Positions 39,880 through 50,173 are shown, numbered from the stretch's first letter. The stretch: 64,000 nucleotides of DNA from Sulfurimonas sp. (GCA_030949825.1 JAUZSC010000034.1:1-64000); one strand, 5' to 3'. Translations and numbers: made by a program. The notes: generated by a model from the sequence alone, not told the origin.

Positions 39880-41295
39880 ATGTTCAATCAATTAAAATCA
39901 AATGCATCAAGTTATGGTTATGATACAATTAATTTTCAAATCAAAGGAAATCTAAAATCATTACTGTATAAATTAAGAAAATCAGACATTACTGCAAATA
40001 TAAATGAAAAACAAAATGAAATCAAAATCAAATATATTGATAGTGAAGGTAATAAATTAAGTGTAGGTAAAATCAGATACATAAATCAATCAACTCAATT
40101 AATAAGAATGGTTGAAGTTGAATTATATGGACTGAAACAGGCTTATTCAATCCCATTAGATTATATTCAAACAATAATCCAATCAATACTTATATATTCC
40201 AAATCAAAACCAATTATTAAAAAATCTGATTATGCTATTGACAATAGTATAGGTTATGAAAAAACCAAAGTATTATTTAATGGAAATCAAAACAATATAA
40301 CCAATACAGATAAAACAATAATTACAAAGTTCCCAGTAATTTATATATATATTCCCTATTGTAACAGCCAAAATAAAAAAATCACAAACAAACGATTAAT
40401 TAATCAAATCATCAAAAAATATAATCTCAAAGAGAGAGTATTAAAGAATGGAAATTACATCAAATGGAGTTATAAAGATTATAGATTTTATGACTGCGAT
40501 ACAGATACAATTATGTATAAAAATAACAAAGAGGATAGAATAGATTTTTATCAAAAAATAGTAGTTAAAGATAATGATACTTTTGAAGGTATTATGAAAA
40601 GGTTAGATTATAATGAGTATAAAGAAAAAAATAAAAATGAAAATAAAAATATAATATATACTGATTTTTGTAAATATGGTAATGTAGTAATTAAAATTAA
40701 AGCCCGAGATACAAAAATCATAAATTATGATAAATCAAAACGAAATGTAGAGCAGAAAAAAGATAAGTTTTATGATTATGAAGAAATCAAAATCAACAGG
40801 ACAGAATTAAGCCAAAAATTAAATATAATAATTGATAATGCATCAGCAGATACAATTACAAAAATAATTACAGAGGAATTAAATAAATTAAAGATACTGG
40901 TATTCCCATCGCAAAAAAAGAAAAAGAGATATGAAAAAGATTATGTTAAAGATAGACCAATGAAAGGCTATAATGACAAAGAGATAGTAATTGACACGGA
41001 GCAGGTTAAAAAGGACACAGAGGCACTTATAGACCTATTTAAGACAGATAATATAAATGATAAAGATTATAGTTTTTTTATGGCACTAAAAAATAGAAAT
41101 CAAAGAAAAAGAGCATTAAGAAAAAAACAATCAAAAAGTTTAAGAGAAACAATCAAAGGTAAAACAGCACCATCAAAATCAAAGCATCAACAACGATTAT
41201 TTAATAAATTATTAAAGAAAAGATTTTATTCAAATAAGCCAAAAGTAATAATAAAACCATCAGCAAAAGAGAGATTAGAAAAGTGGTTAAAATAA
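39880..41295 (+). CDS. unknown large basic protein of the island, 471 aa
   Basis: I do not recognise this protein. The start at 39880 (MFNQLKSNASSYGYDTINFQ) is chosen because AAGGTAGG lies about ten bases upstream; an in-frame GTG at 39838 would add 14 residues. The N-terminal 120 residues are beta-rich, the middle is mixed, and the last 140 residues are very Lys/Arg-rich (RKRALRKKQSKSLRET, KHQQRLFNKLLKKRF), as in nucleic-acid-binding proteins. No Walker, HUH or nuclease motif was found. It is the largest gene of the element and could be a replication initiator or a DNA-handling protein; this is a guess from context. Confidence 0.7.
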   Translation: MFNQLKSNASSYGYDTINFQIKGNLKSLLYKLRKSDITANINEKQNEIKIKYIDSEGNKLSVGKIRYINQSTQLIRMVEVELYGLKQAYSIPLDYIQTIIQSILIYSKSKPIIKKSDYAIDNSIGYEKTKVLFNGNQNNITNTDKTIITKFPVIYIYIPYCNSQNKKITNKRLINQIIKKYNLKERVLKNGNYIKWSYKDYRFYDCDTDTIMYKNNKEDRIDFYQKIVVKDNDTFEGIMKRLDYNEYKEKNKNENKNIIYTDFCKYGNVVIKIKARDTKIINYDKSKRNVEQKKDKFYDYEEIKINRTELSQKLNIIIDNASADTITKIITEELNKLKILVFPSQKKKKRYEKDYVKDRPMKGYNDKEIVIDTEQVKKDTEALIDLFKTDNINDKDYSFFMALKNRNQRKRALRKKQSKSLRETIKGKTAPSKSKHQQRLFNKLLKKRFYSNKPKVIIKPSAKERLEKWLK

Positions 41296-41496
41296 GAAAT
41301 TATTCAAAAAGTGGCAAATTACTTTACACATTTTTTATAGTTAAATCTTATCAAAACACAATTCATAATCTAATATTTACTAATTGTAGTTGTATATAAA
41401 TAAAGTATATATTCAAATAGTATGATTACACCCTTAAAATATTATTATAAGTTTTAATTATGTTAAAGTTCCATTTTACACCCCTTATTTACAGCA

Positions 41497-41676
41497 CTAT
41501 AAAATAAGCCCAATCTCTTTAAGTGTTAATCCATTTTCTAACAGTTTTTTATCAATTTTATCTAATATTTTTTTTACTAATTGCTTATCTTTTTTTATCA
41601 AATTGATAAATTCCCATTCCTTATTTTTACATATTCCACTTTTTTTAAGTTCAAATATAAATTCAGCACTATTCAT
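41497..41676 (-). CDS. hypothetical small protein, 59 aa
   Basis: A lysine-rich helical protein ending in LLENGLTLKEIGLIL. AAGGAT sits six bases before the ATG at 41676, a better start than the ATG at 41694. No recognised family. 41296-41496 before it is AT-rich and has no gene. Confidence 0.5.
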   Translation of the reverse strand: MNSAEFIFELKKSGICKNKEWEFINLIKKDKQLVKKILDKIDKKLLENGLTLKEIGLIL

Positions 41677-41883
41677 TTTTTTATCCTTATGCATAATTTC
41701 ATTACATAGTTATTTATACTTATTATACAAATTATAGCCGTGTTTATTATGATTATTGGTTAAAATGTAAGGTATGTTTTTATAGTTGTTGTGTTAATTT
41801 GTAGGTTGTGTTTTATGTGAAAATATTTAAGCCCCTAAAAAGTTTTTACATAAAAGCAGGTATATTAAAACCCTTATAGTAAG

Positions 41884-42456
41884 TTATTTTTGAACAGAAA
41901 AATTACTGTCCATCCATTTTATTATATCTTTTTTCTTTAAGGTTATCGTAGTCCCTTTTTTCTTTTTTACAAAAGGATTAAGTAAGGCTTGGTCATATAA
42001 AGCAATTCTCAAAGTATCAACAGATTTTTTTGTTAATTCAGAAATCTCATCAATATTCAAATATTCATCATTACTTTTTTTTGTTTCGTGTTTCAAATCA
42101 GCAGTTTCATTTTTCAGTTCATCAAGTGCTGCCATAAGTTCATTATGGTTAAAATCAATATCAGTTATACTCAACTGTTCTTTTATCTCTTTAAGTGCCA
42201 TAGATAAATCTATAAGCCTTATTATGTTCATAGTATTCTTTTCAGAAAGTATTTGTAATGTTTCAATTAGTTCTTTTTGTTCTAATTCACTATAACAACT
42301 ATTTTCAAAAGTTGTAAAGTTCTTATCAAAAATTAAACATAGGTAATAACCTAATGAAAAGCGAGCAAAATTGTCAGCAGTTTCATCATAAACCTCTAAT
42401 AAAAAATCTAATTGCTTATCTGGTAGTTGGTTGAAAATATTGTTAATGTTATTCAT
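41884..42456 (-). CDS. HTH protein of the island (regulator or excisionase candidate)
   Basis: 190 residues. The N-terminal two thirds is helical with coiled-coil-like stretches (LMAALDELKNETADLKHETKK). The C-terminal 60 residues resemble an excisionase/MerR-like winged helix: YLNIDEISELTKKSVDTLRIAL, then KKGTTITLKKKDIIKWMD. It is nearest the right attachment site and has the same palindrome upstream (42524-42538) as int, so it may control int or direct excision. No strong ribosome-binding site is visible. Confidence 0.65.
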   Translation of the reverse strand: MNNINNIFNQLPDKQLDFLLEVYDETADNFARFSLGYYLCLIFDKNFTTFENSCYSELEQKELIETLQILSEKNTMNIIRLIDLSMALKEIKEQLSITDIDFNHNELMAALDELKNETADLKHETKKSNDEYLNIDEISELTKKSVDTLRIALYDQALLNPFVKKKKGTTITLKKKDIIKWMDSNFSVQK

Positions 42457-42523
42457 AATAGTAAAAGTATATCATTATATTATTGAAACAATGATATAAT
42501 ACTAAATAAAAAGGTATATCACT

Positions 42524-42538
42524 TTGTATAGCACTATA
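42524..42538. promoter_or_regulatory. palindromic site upstream of the HTH gene
   Basis: Exact repeat of TGTATAGCACTATAC found upstream of int at 35351-35365. It lies 68 bases before the HTH gene start and 99 bases inside the right attachment core. Confidence 0.6.
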
Positions 42539-42636
42539 CCTATAAAATAAAAATATTACTTTATATTTTAAGTCCTATAAAGTAAGTAATCAAGGTGCTT
42601 GTAGTGATTTTAGAAAATAAAAATATTCAATATACA

Positions 42637-42654
42637 ACTATGATATACACTCAT
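42637..42654 (+). repeat. right attachment site core
   Basis: Exact second copy of the 18-bp core ACTATGATATACACTCAT. What follows it is the original 3' end of intI. Confidence 0.85.
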
Positions 42655-42705
42655 GTAGTATCAGAAATGAACAAATCTAAAGTAATGAGTCCTTTAGATT
42701 TTTAA
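42655..42705 (+). pseudogene. displaced 3' end of intI
   Basis: Seventeen codons minus the stop encode VVSEMNKSKVMSPLDF and end in TAA. With the repeat (TMIYTH) this is a typical integron integrase C-terminus, in which SPLD is conserved. It has been separated from the rest of intI by the 7.4-kb element. 42706-42879 beyond it has no gene. Confidence 0.85.
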
Positions 42706-42879
42706 AAAACGAGGATTTTCTTAGTCAGTGATTTTCAATATTTTAACTATATTTCAAGTTTTAATTCTAGCATCCTTAGGAAGCTAAGAAAAAATTATTG
42801 GATATGGTTTGGAAGAAAGTACGCTGTAAAACTCATATTCTTCCCCAAGTAAAACTCAGGAAAGAAAAAAGAAAATATA

Positions 42880-45465
42880 TTAAACTGGTTTAACAGTTAT
42901 TCCATACTTATCTTCTGCAATTGTTCGTGGTTCAAGTGCATAGTTGTTGATTTCGTTGAAGTTTAAATATTTATATATTGTATCTTCTTTACCAGCTATT
43001 TTTGCAGGAACGAAGTCCATGTATTCTTTAAGTGTAGGTATTTTACCAAGTTTTGCACACATTGCTGCAAGTTCCGCTGAACCTAAGAAAACTTGAGTAC
43101 CTTTACCTAGACGGTTGTTAAAGTTACGAGTTGATGTTGAGAAAACTGTTGAGTCTTTACGAGCCGATGCTTGGTTACCCATACATAAAGAACAACCTGG
43201 AACTTCTGTAGTTGCTTCGATTGCATTATACACATCGTAGTAACCTTCGTTGATGAGTTGTTGCTCATCCATTTTTGTTGGTGGAACAATCCAGAATTTC
43301 TCAACATTATGTTTGCCTTCGCCTCTCATGATTTCACCAGCAGCACGGTAGTGACCAACATTAGTCATACAAGAACCTAAAAATACTTCATCAAGTGGAG
43401 TTCCAGCAACTTCAGATAAAAGCTTCACATTATCTGGATCATTAGGACAAGCAAGAATTGGTTCAGTGATTGTATTTAAATCGATTTCAATTACTGCAGC
43501 ATACTCAGCATCTGCATCTGGTTTCATTAATGTTGGATTAGCTAACCAGTCTTTCATTTTACCAACACGACGCTCGATAGTAGTTGCATCTGAGTAACCA
43601 TCTTTAAGCATAGCTTCAAGTAAAGCAACATTTGATTTTAGGTACTCAATAACTGGTTCGTTATTTAAAAGAACAGTACATGCAGCAGCAGAACGCTCAG
43701 CAGATGCATCTGAAAGCTCAAACGCTTGTTCAGCTTTAAGATCAGGTAAACCTTCGATTTCCATAATTCTACCAGCGAAAACATTTATTTTCCCCTCTTT
43801 AGGAACAGTTAAATGTCCTTGTTGGATTGCAACATAAGGAATAGCATTTACAAGGTCGCGTAAAGTGATACCTGGTTGCATTTCACCTTTAAAACGAACA
43901 AGTACAGATTCAGGAACACTTAAAGGCATAGAACCAGTAACACCAGCAAATGCAACAGCACCACTTCCAGCAGGAAAAGATATACCAATTGGGAAACGCG
44001 TATGACTATCCGCACCCGTACCTACAGTATCTGGAAGAACCATTCTATTTAACCATGAGTGAATAATTCCATCACCTGGACGGAGTGCAACACCAGAACG
44101 GTTAGAGATAAACTCTGGTAAGTTTGCATGCATTTCTGCATCTGATGGTTTTGGGTACGCTGCAGTATGACAAAAAGTTTGAAGTACTAAGTCAGCATTG
44201 AAACCAAGTGCTGCAAGTTCTTTAATCTCATCTCTAGTCATTGGACCCGTTGTATCTTGAGAACCAACAGTATTCATCTCAGGTTCTACATACATTCCTG
44301 GACGAACACCAGCAAGACCAGAAGCCTTACCAATCATTTTTTGTGCAAGTGTGTAACCTTTACCAGTATCAGCAGGTTGCTCAGCAGTTAAAAATGCTTC
44401 AGATGCACTTAAACCAAGAACAGCACGCGCTTTTGAAGTAAGACCACGACCAACGATAAGTGGAACACGACCACCAGCTTGTACTTCATCAGTAATAGTA
44501 TTAGGAGTCAGTTTAAATGTAGCAACTGTTTTACCATTGATAATTGCTTCACCTTTATATGGTAGAAGTGTTAAAACATCACCCGTTTCCATTTTAGAAA
44601 CATCAAGTTCTATAGGAAGGGCACCTGAATCTTCACATGTTGCAAAGAAAATAGGAGCGATAGTATTACCAAGAACAACACCACCAGTGCGTTTATTTGG
44701 AACACCATCAATATCTACACCCATGTGCCATTGAACAGAATTAACACCAGATTTACGAGAAGAACCAGTACCAACAACATCACCAACATAAGCGATTGGA
44801 TGACCTTTTGTTTTAAGTTCCTTAAGTGTATCCAATGGATTATCCATTCTGTTTACAAGAAGTGAATTTGCATGTAAAGGAATATCTGAACGCGTAAAGG
44901 CTTCAGATGCTGGAGATAAATCATCAGTATTTGTTTCACCCGGAACTTTGTAAACTGTTACAGTGATTTCCTCAGCAATTGCTGCTTTGTTAGTAAACCA
45001 TTCAGCATTAGCCCATGAAGTCATAACTTTAGTTGCGGCTGCATTTCCAGCTTTATGAAGTTTTTCAACATCATTGAATGCATCATACACTAAAAGTGTT
45101 GCACTTAAAGCTTTTACAGAAGCTTCTACAACTTCAACATTTGTTGAAGATAAAGCATTAACCATAGGAAGAACATTAAATCCACCTAGCATCATACCTA
45201 GCATCTCAACTGCTCTTACTTGAGAGATTGCTGAAACAGTAATATTTCCACTTGCAATTTCATTTAAAAATGCTGCTTTTACTTGTGCTGAATCATCAAC
45301 ACCTGGTGCTACACGGTTTGTAAGTAAGTCAAGTAGTTCATCAGTACACTCGGTTTTAACTAGTTCTATTAACTCAGCTGTTTGTGTAGTTGAAAGGGCC
45401 AAGGCTGGTACACCTAGTGCTTCACGCTGGGCAACATGTGCTTTGTATTCTTCTAAAAATGCCAT
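42880..45465 (-). CDS. acnB: aconitate hydratase B
   Basis: Interconverts citrate and isocitrate using a 4Fe-4S cluster. 861 residues, the AcnB length and domain order (N-terminal HEAT-like domain, swivel domain, then catalytic domains). Cluster ligands are visible in [10 protein letters not shown] and in [30 protein letters not shown] binds substrate. It is oriented leftward on its own, next to the old intI 3' end. AcnB supplies isocitrate for the icd gene in this window. Confidence 0.97.
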   Translation of the reverse strand: MAFLEEYKAHVAQREALGVPALALSTTQTAELIELVKTECTDELLDLLTNRVAPGVDDSAQVKAAFLNEIASGNITVSAISQVRAVEMLGMMLGGFNVLPMVNALSSTNVEVVEASVKALSATLLVYDAFNDVEKLHKAGNAAATKVMTSWANAEWFTNKAAIAEEITVTVYKVPGETNTDDLSPASEAFTRSDIPLHANSLLVNRMDNPLDTLKELKTKGHPIAYVGDVVGTGSSRKSGVNSVQWHMGVDIDGVPNKRTGGVVLGNTIAPIFFATCEDSGALPIELDVSKMETGDVLTLLPYKGEAIINGKTVATFKLTPNTITDEVQAGGRVPLIVGRGLTSKARAVLGLSASEAFLTAEQPADTGKGYTLAQKMIGKASGLAGVRPGMYVEPEMNTVGSQDTTGPMTRDEIKELAALGFNADLVLQTFCHTAAYPKPSDAEMHANLPEFISNRSGVALRPGDGIIHSWLNRMVLPDTVGTGADSHTRFPIGISFPAGSGAVAFAGVTGSMPLSVPESVLVRFKGEMQPGITLRDLVNAIPYVAIQQGHLTVPKEGKINVFAGRIMEIEGLPDLKAEQAFELSDASAERSAAACTVLLNNEPVIEYLKSNVALLEAMLKDGYSDATTIERRVGKMKDWLANPTLMKPDADAEYAAVIEIDLNTITEPILACPNDPDNVKLLSEVAGTPLDEVFLGSCMTNVGHYRAAGEIMRGEGKHNVEKFWIVPPTKMDEQQLINEGYYDVYNAIEATTEVPGCSLCMGNQASARKDSTVFSTSTRNFNNRLGKGTQVFLGSAELAAMCAKLGKIPTLKEYMDFVPAKIAGKEDTIYKYLNFNEINNYALEPRTIAEDKYGITVKPV

Positions 45466-45602
45466 TATTATTCCTGTTTAAGTAAATTTTATAAGAGGAT
45501 TATATCCAAAGATATTTAATTAATTTTCTTTGTGTTACATTTAGAAACAATATACATAAAGTATTTATATTTTATGTATATATTCGTAACACTTTAAAAA
45601 GT

Positions 45603-47795
45603 TTAGAGGATTTCTCGTATGCCTTTTGCATTAGGAACAGACAATACACCCTCACCTTCAAGTTGTTCTATAAGCCTTGCTGAGCGGTTGTATCCGATTT
45701 GAAGTTTTCTTTGAAGGTAAGAAATAGATGTTTTTCTATCTGTATAAATAATATCTTGGGCTTCTTTATAAAGTTCATCAAGTTCCTGGTATGCATCTTT
45801 ACTGCCTGCGTTAATGGTTTCACTCTCTTCTACTAAAAAGCTTTTGTCATAATTTGGTTCTCTTTGAGACTTTATAAACTCTACAATAGTTTCTATCTCT
45901 TCTTCTGTGCTCCATGGAGCATGGAGTCTAACAAGTCCTGTTGAAGCAGGAGGAGTAAAAAGCATATCTCCTTTTCCAAGGAGAGACTCTGCACCCATTT
46001 GGTCTAAAATGATTTTAGAATCAATCTTTTGTCCTACTCTATAAGATATTCTTGATGGTAAATTCGCTTTAATAAGTCCAGTAACAACATCAACTGAAGG
46101 TCTCTGCGTTGCAACTATCAAGTGAATTCCTGAAGCTCTTGCCATTTGTGCAAGCCTTGCAATCGAATGCTCAACATCTTTCCCACTTGTCATCATAAGG
46201 TCAGCAAGTTCATCAATCACAACTACTATATATGGAAAATGTTCCCCGCCCTCATTTTCTGCTTTTATATTGTAGTTTTCGATATTTTTAGTTCGTGTTT
46301 CAGCCATAAGCTCATAACGGCGTTCCATCTCTCTAACCATATTGCTAAGTGCTGCTATGGCTTGCTTTGGTTTTGTAATGACGGGAGTAAGCAAGTGTGG
46401 GATATCATTATAAATAGAAAACTCTAGCATTTTTGGGTCTATCATTAAAAGTCTTAACTGGTCTGGAGAGTTTTTATAAAGAAGTGAAAGTATCATCGCA
46501 TTAATACCGACACTTTTACCACTTCCTGTTGTCCCAGCTATAAGTAAGTGCGGTAATTTTTTCAAGTCGGTTATAAAAGCTTTACCTACAATGTCTTTCC
46601 CCAAAGCAATTGTTAGAGGAGAAGATGAATCTTTAAAGAGTTTAGAATCAAGTAACTCTCTTAGGTAAATAATGTCTACTTTTTCATTTGGGATTTCTAT
46701 TCCAACAACATCTTTTCCAGGAATCGGCGCTTGGATGCGTATGGTCTCAGCTGAAAGTGCCATTGCTAAATCATCTTGAAGGTTAAGTATTTTACTTACC
46801 TTTACATTTGCTGCTGGTTTAAACTCAAAGGTTGAAACAACAGGACCTGCATAGGTTCGTACTACATCCCCATCAATTTTGAAGTGTGCAAGCTTTTCTA
46901 TAAGGTGACGAATCTTATCATCAACTTCACTTTCATCAACACTATGTGAAGTTTTATCTGGTTTTTGTAAAAAATCGACAGAAGGGAGTTTAAAGTTCTT
47001 TGGTTTAGCCACTTTACCTTTTTCTATTCCCTCAAGAAGTTTTTTATTTTCTTCAAGTTCATCAACGATAAGCGTACTCTTTTGCTCTTTAACTTCTTTA
47101 ACTAAATCTAATAAATTACTCGACTTGTCTAGTATTTTTTCCTTTTTCATAGCATCTAGTTTTTGGATAATCGGAGATACTTTACTTTTTTCTTCTATTT
47201 CTGCTTTAGGTATACTTAAATCAGAAGAAGTTTTTTCCTCTTTTATGTCTTCTGCATCTTCGTTTACTTGAACTGTTTTTTCTTCAATTAGAGTAAGCTC
47301 TTCAGCTCTTTCTTCTAAAGCAGCTTCTTCTTTTAAGAACTTAGATTTAATAAATAGTATAATCATAGATGCTATTTCGTGAGTACTTCTATCTAAAATA
47401 ATAATCGTAGAAATAGATGTGATTATAAAAAGAAAAACCCATAAGCCAAACACACCAATATAGGGAGCAAGAAAATCTACAAAATCACCTGCAAACTTTC
47501 CTCGTAAATCATTCTCAATAAGTATAGCTTGCGCTAAAAGAAATGAAAATAAAAGTAAAAACAAGGCAACACTTAGTTCTGCTTTTCTAAAACTAAGAAC
47601 ACTATTTTTATATATCATATAAAGAGGGATGAGCATTAGGAATAGGTATACATAAGAAATATATCCGAAATAGAGATGATTAAGCCCAGCAAAAATACTA
47701 CCATAACTACCCATTAAATCACCATCACCAAGGATGGTTGCAAAACCTAAATAAATCAACACACTAAAAACGATAATAGAAATAGTATCTTTCAA
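45603..47795 (-). CDS. ftsK: DNA translocase FtsK/SpoIIIE
   Basis: Septal DNA pump that clears and orients chromosome ends at division. 730 residues: four N-terminal membrane helices (within residues 1-140), an acidic/lysine-rich linker (about 160-290), then the RecA-like motor with Walker A GTTGSGKSVGIN and Walker B YIVVVIDELADLM. The C-terminal gamma winged helix (SISYLQRKLQIGYNRSARLIEQLE) binds orienting DNA sequences. Linker is much shorter than in E. coli, as in other Campylobacterota. Confidence 0.96.
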   Translation of the reverse strand: MKDTISIIVFSVLIYLGFATILGDGDLMGSYGSIFAGLNHLYFGYISYVYLFLMLIPLYMIYKNSVLSFRKAELSVALFLLLFSFLLAQAILIENDLRGKFAGDFVDFLAPYIGVFGLWVFLFIITSISTIIILDRSTHEIASMIILFIKSKFLKEEAALEERAEELTLIEEKTVQVNEDAEDIKEEKTSSDLSIPKAEIEEKSKVSPIIQKLDAMKKEKILDKSSNLLDLVKEVKEQKSTLIVDELEENKKLLEGIEKGKVAKPKNFKLPSVDFLQKPDKTSHSVDESEVDDKIRHLIEKLAHFKIDGDVVRTYAGPVVSTFEFKPAANVKVSKILNLQDDLAMALSAETIRIQAPIPGKDVVGIEIPNEKVDIIYLRELLDSKLFKDSSSPLTIALGKDIVGKAFITDLKKLPHLLIAGTTGSGKSVGINAMILSLLYKNSPDQLRLLMIDPKMLEFSIYNDIPHLLTPVITKPKQAIAALSNMVREMERRYELMAETRTKNIENYNIKAENEGGEHFPYIVVVIDELADLMMTSGKDVEHSIARLAQMARASGIHLIVATQRPSVDVVTGLIKANLPSRISYRVGQKIDSKIILDQMGAESLLGKGDMLFTPPASTGLVRLHAPWSTEEEIETIVEFIKSQREPNYDKSFLVEESETINAGSKDAYQELDELYKEAQDIIYTDRKTSISYLQRKLQIGYNRSARLIEQLEGEGVLSVPNAKGIREIL

Positions 47796-47875
47796 ACAGA
47801 AATACCTTTAATATGGAATAATTTGAAGTATAGCTAAAAATGCCCTAAAAGGCATTAAAAAAAAGAGTTTTAGGT

Positions 47876-49921
47876 TTATAAATAGTTGACTAAACTGAGT
47901 TTTGAAACTTTACCAACTGTAGAGAGCATAGCCTCATAGTTGAGTGTTAATTGCGTGAGCCTTAAGGCAGATTCAGCTAAATCTGTATCTACGACTTCAG
48001 AACGAAGTGTTTTTGTACTAATATCTAGTATTTCTGTTCGCTCGAGTGATGATGTAAGTGCATTTGAATTTGCACCTACTATAGACTGTGATCTAACGGT
48101 ATGATTAAAAAGGTCTTCCATCATAGCGATTGAATTTTCGATTCCAACACTTCTTTGATTTCCCACAGTGCTATCAGGGTAAGTAATATGATTTTCTACA
48201 GATTTAATAAGTTCATCTATTGTTTTAAAGAAATCTGTTTTAGCATCTCTTACTGCTAATGCATTGTTTGAGTTAAATGACAGCACAGATGCAGGTTGCG
48301 TAAAGTCACCGCTATTTGAATCATGCAATGACATAGTCACCTGTGTTGTAGTGAAATTCAAATCACCAAACTCTATTTTCCCATCATTTGATAAAGATGT
48401 AGTTCCTGCAAAATTAGATGTTTTAATAGCAGCATCATAATCAATAGCCTCTTGTGCATCATTTCCAAGAGCATTACTATTTGCTGGAAGATTCCCTGTT
48501 GTAACCATATTTATAACATCCATTAACTGCTGGTATGTCATATCATCACCCGATACTGCTGCTCGAGGACTTCCTACATCAAAAATATCATATGTAGTCA
48601 CTCCTCCATCAAGTGTAAATGTAGAACCAGCATTTGCAAAGTCTATTTGAACATCAAAGGCCGTTCCAGATACATTCGTACCACTAAATTGAAACTGTTT
48701 GGTGTCAAGTGTAGTCCCTGATGCAACATCAAGTATTTTTGTAGAAGGTGTTGCAAATGCATTTGTATCTTTATTTATTTGTGCAATATTAGATGAAACA
48801 GTATTGCCCGTAACACTAAACTTTGTTCTGTCATAGAGAATACCCTCAAGGTTATTGTCTGCTGCACTTACGCTATCTGATTGTGTAAAGCCTGATTTCA
48901 TAAACTCTCGCACATAAAGACCAGGACCACCAGATGCTGTCGTATAATCATTTGAGCCACTATCTAAAGCATCTACATTTGTTACATCTGCATTATCAGG
49001 AAGTGTTCCATCAAAATCAGTCGCACCTACCATATGAAAATCAAGCTTACTTGATCCTTTTAACTTATCTGCTATTACAATTTGTCCGCTACCTGACAAG
49101 GAAACATCTACAACCTTATTCGCTATAGTATTTCCATAAGCATTTCCAATCTGAGTTAATAAATCACCTACTGTTTCTGCATTTGTTAATGTTACTTTTT
49201 GATTAAAGGCTGTTCCATTACTTTGTACACCTCTTAAATAAAAAAACTGTTGATTACTCGGACTAAGACCCATGAATTCACCAAGGGTACTTGACTCACT
49301 TAAACTATTTCCACCTGTAGGTGCATTTAAATTTTGCGTAACATTTGTCGTTATTTCACGACGAACAGAAGATTCCTCACCTAAAAATAACTCAGCACCA
49401 CTAATATTATACTGCTGTGATGCATTTGAACCAAGAAAAGAGTTCATCTTAGTAGCGTTTCCATTATATGTTCCATCCTCAGAAATAGGTTTGACATCAA
49501 CCGCTGAACCTGAAAAAAGAAACTGTCCATTTATCGATGTATTTGCAAGGTTTTTTAAATGGCTTTCTTGTCCACGAAGTTCGAGTGCAATAGCATCTAA
49601 AGAAGTCTCATCATTCACTCCACTTCCTGCTTGAATAAGTAAAGTCTTCATGCGAGTCATGCTTGTAACGAAGTTATTAAGCGTATCATCACTTTGCGTA
49701 GAAACTTTAAATCCATTTTGTGTACTCTTTTTTATTTGCGCTAGAGTTGTTATTTCATTATCTAAGCGCATAGTTTGTGCAAATGTAGCTACATCATCAC
49801 TCGCATATTGTATTTTAAGACCAGATGCTATTTGTTTATTAACATCAAATAATCGAGTTTGTAAGTTTTCGTTATTGGTGCCATAAAGATTTTTATAATA
49901 CATACTTTGCGTTATTCGCAC
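47876..49921 (-). CDS. flgL: flagellar hook-filament junction protein FlgL
   Basis: The HAP3 adaptor between hook and filament, exported by the flagellar type III system. Flagellin-like coiled-coil ends are clear: N-terminal MRITQSMYYKNLYGTNNENLQTRL and C-terminal LRSEVVDTDLAESALRLTQLTLNYEAMLST. At 681 residues it is about twice the enteric length; the extra middle domain is typical of Campylobacterota. A GTG start with GGAGGT five bases upstream is used. A GG-N10-GC sigma-54-like element lies just upstream. Confidence 0.9.
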   Translation of the reverse strand: MRITQSMYYKNLYGTNNENLQTRLFDVNKQIASGLKIQYASDDVATFAQTMRLDNEITTLAQIKKSTQNGFKVSTQSDDTLNNFVTSMTRMKTLLIQAGSGVNDETSLDAIALELRGQESHLKNLANTSINGQFLFSGSAVDVKPISEDGTYNGNATKMNSFLGSNASQQYNISGAELFLGEESSVRREITTNVTQNLNAPTGGNSLSESSTLGEFMGLSPSNQQFFYLRGVQSNGTAFNQKVTLTNAETVGDLLTQIGNAYGNTIANKVVDVSLSGSGQIVIADKLKGSSKLDFHMVGATDFDGTLPDNADVTNVDALDSGSNDYTTASGGPGLYVREFMKSGFTQSDSVSAADNNLEGILYDRTKFSVTGNTVSSNIAQINKDTNAFATPSTKILDVASGTTLDTKQFQFSGTNVSGTAFDVQIDFANAGSTFTLDGGVTTYDIFDVGSPRAAVSGDDMTYQQLMDVINMVTTGNLPANSNALGNDAQEAIDYDAAIKTSNFAGTTSLSNDGKIEFGDLNFTTTQVTMSLHDSNSGDFTQPASVLSFNSNNALAVRDAKTDFFKTIDELIKSVENHITYPDSTVGNQRSVGIENSIAMMEDLFNHTVRSQSIVGANSNALTSSLERTEILDISTKTLRSEVVDTDLAESALRLTQLTLNYEAMLSTVGKVSKLSLVNYL

Positions 49922-49952
49922 AATACACCTCCACTATTTATTTTAAATTATA

Positions 49953-49966
49953 GCATTTATAATTCC
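49953..49966 (-). promoter_or_regulatory. candidate sigma-54 promoter of flgL
   Basis: The minus strand reads TGGAATTATAAATGCT, giving the GG-N10-GC spacing of sigma-54 promoters, about 32 bases before the GTG start. Match to the full consensus is partial. Confidence 0.4.
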
Positions 49967-50051
49967 ATTACTCTATAATCGGCAAAAATCTATTTACTTT
50001 TAAGCATGGATTATGCAATATATAACTATCATTGCATTCTTTATCAGAGAT

Positions 50052-50132
50052 GCTGGAGTGATGGAATGGTATACATAGCGGATTCAAAATCCGCCGCCGC
50101 GAGGCTTGTGGGTTCAAATCCCATCTCCAGTA
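50052..50132 (+). tRNA. tRNA-Leu (CAA)
   Basis: Cloverleaf with acceptor GCTGGAG/CTCCAGT, anticodon stem GCGGA/TCCGC around TTCAAAA (anticodon CAA), a variable arm, T-loop GTTCAAATC, discriminator A at 50132 and encoded CCA at 50133-50135. Confidence 0.96.
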
Positions 50133-50173
50133 CCACATAAAATATCGCAATATATTAAATTTGGATGATATAA

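Larger units (their letters stand above)
35206..42654 (+). mobile_element. 7.4-kb integrative element in the 3' end of intI
   Basis: Bounded by an exact 18-bp direct repeat ACTATGATATACACTCAT (35206-35223 and 42637-42654). Joining intI up to the left repeat with the sequence after the right repeat restores a normal integron integrase C-terminus, which proves insertion at this spot. Contents: tyrosine integrase next to the left boundary, Dam-like methylase, putative restriction endonuclease, serine recombinase, an unknown large protein, an HTH protein and two small unknowns. It is visibly more AT-rich than the flanks and lacks the single-base frame breaks common elsewhere. Confidence 0.9.

Noticed and set aside
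49968..50150. 60-aa frame overlapping tRNA-Leu
   Set aside because: It translates the complement of a tRNA; an artefact often seen in automatic calls.
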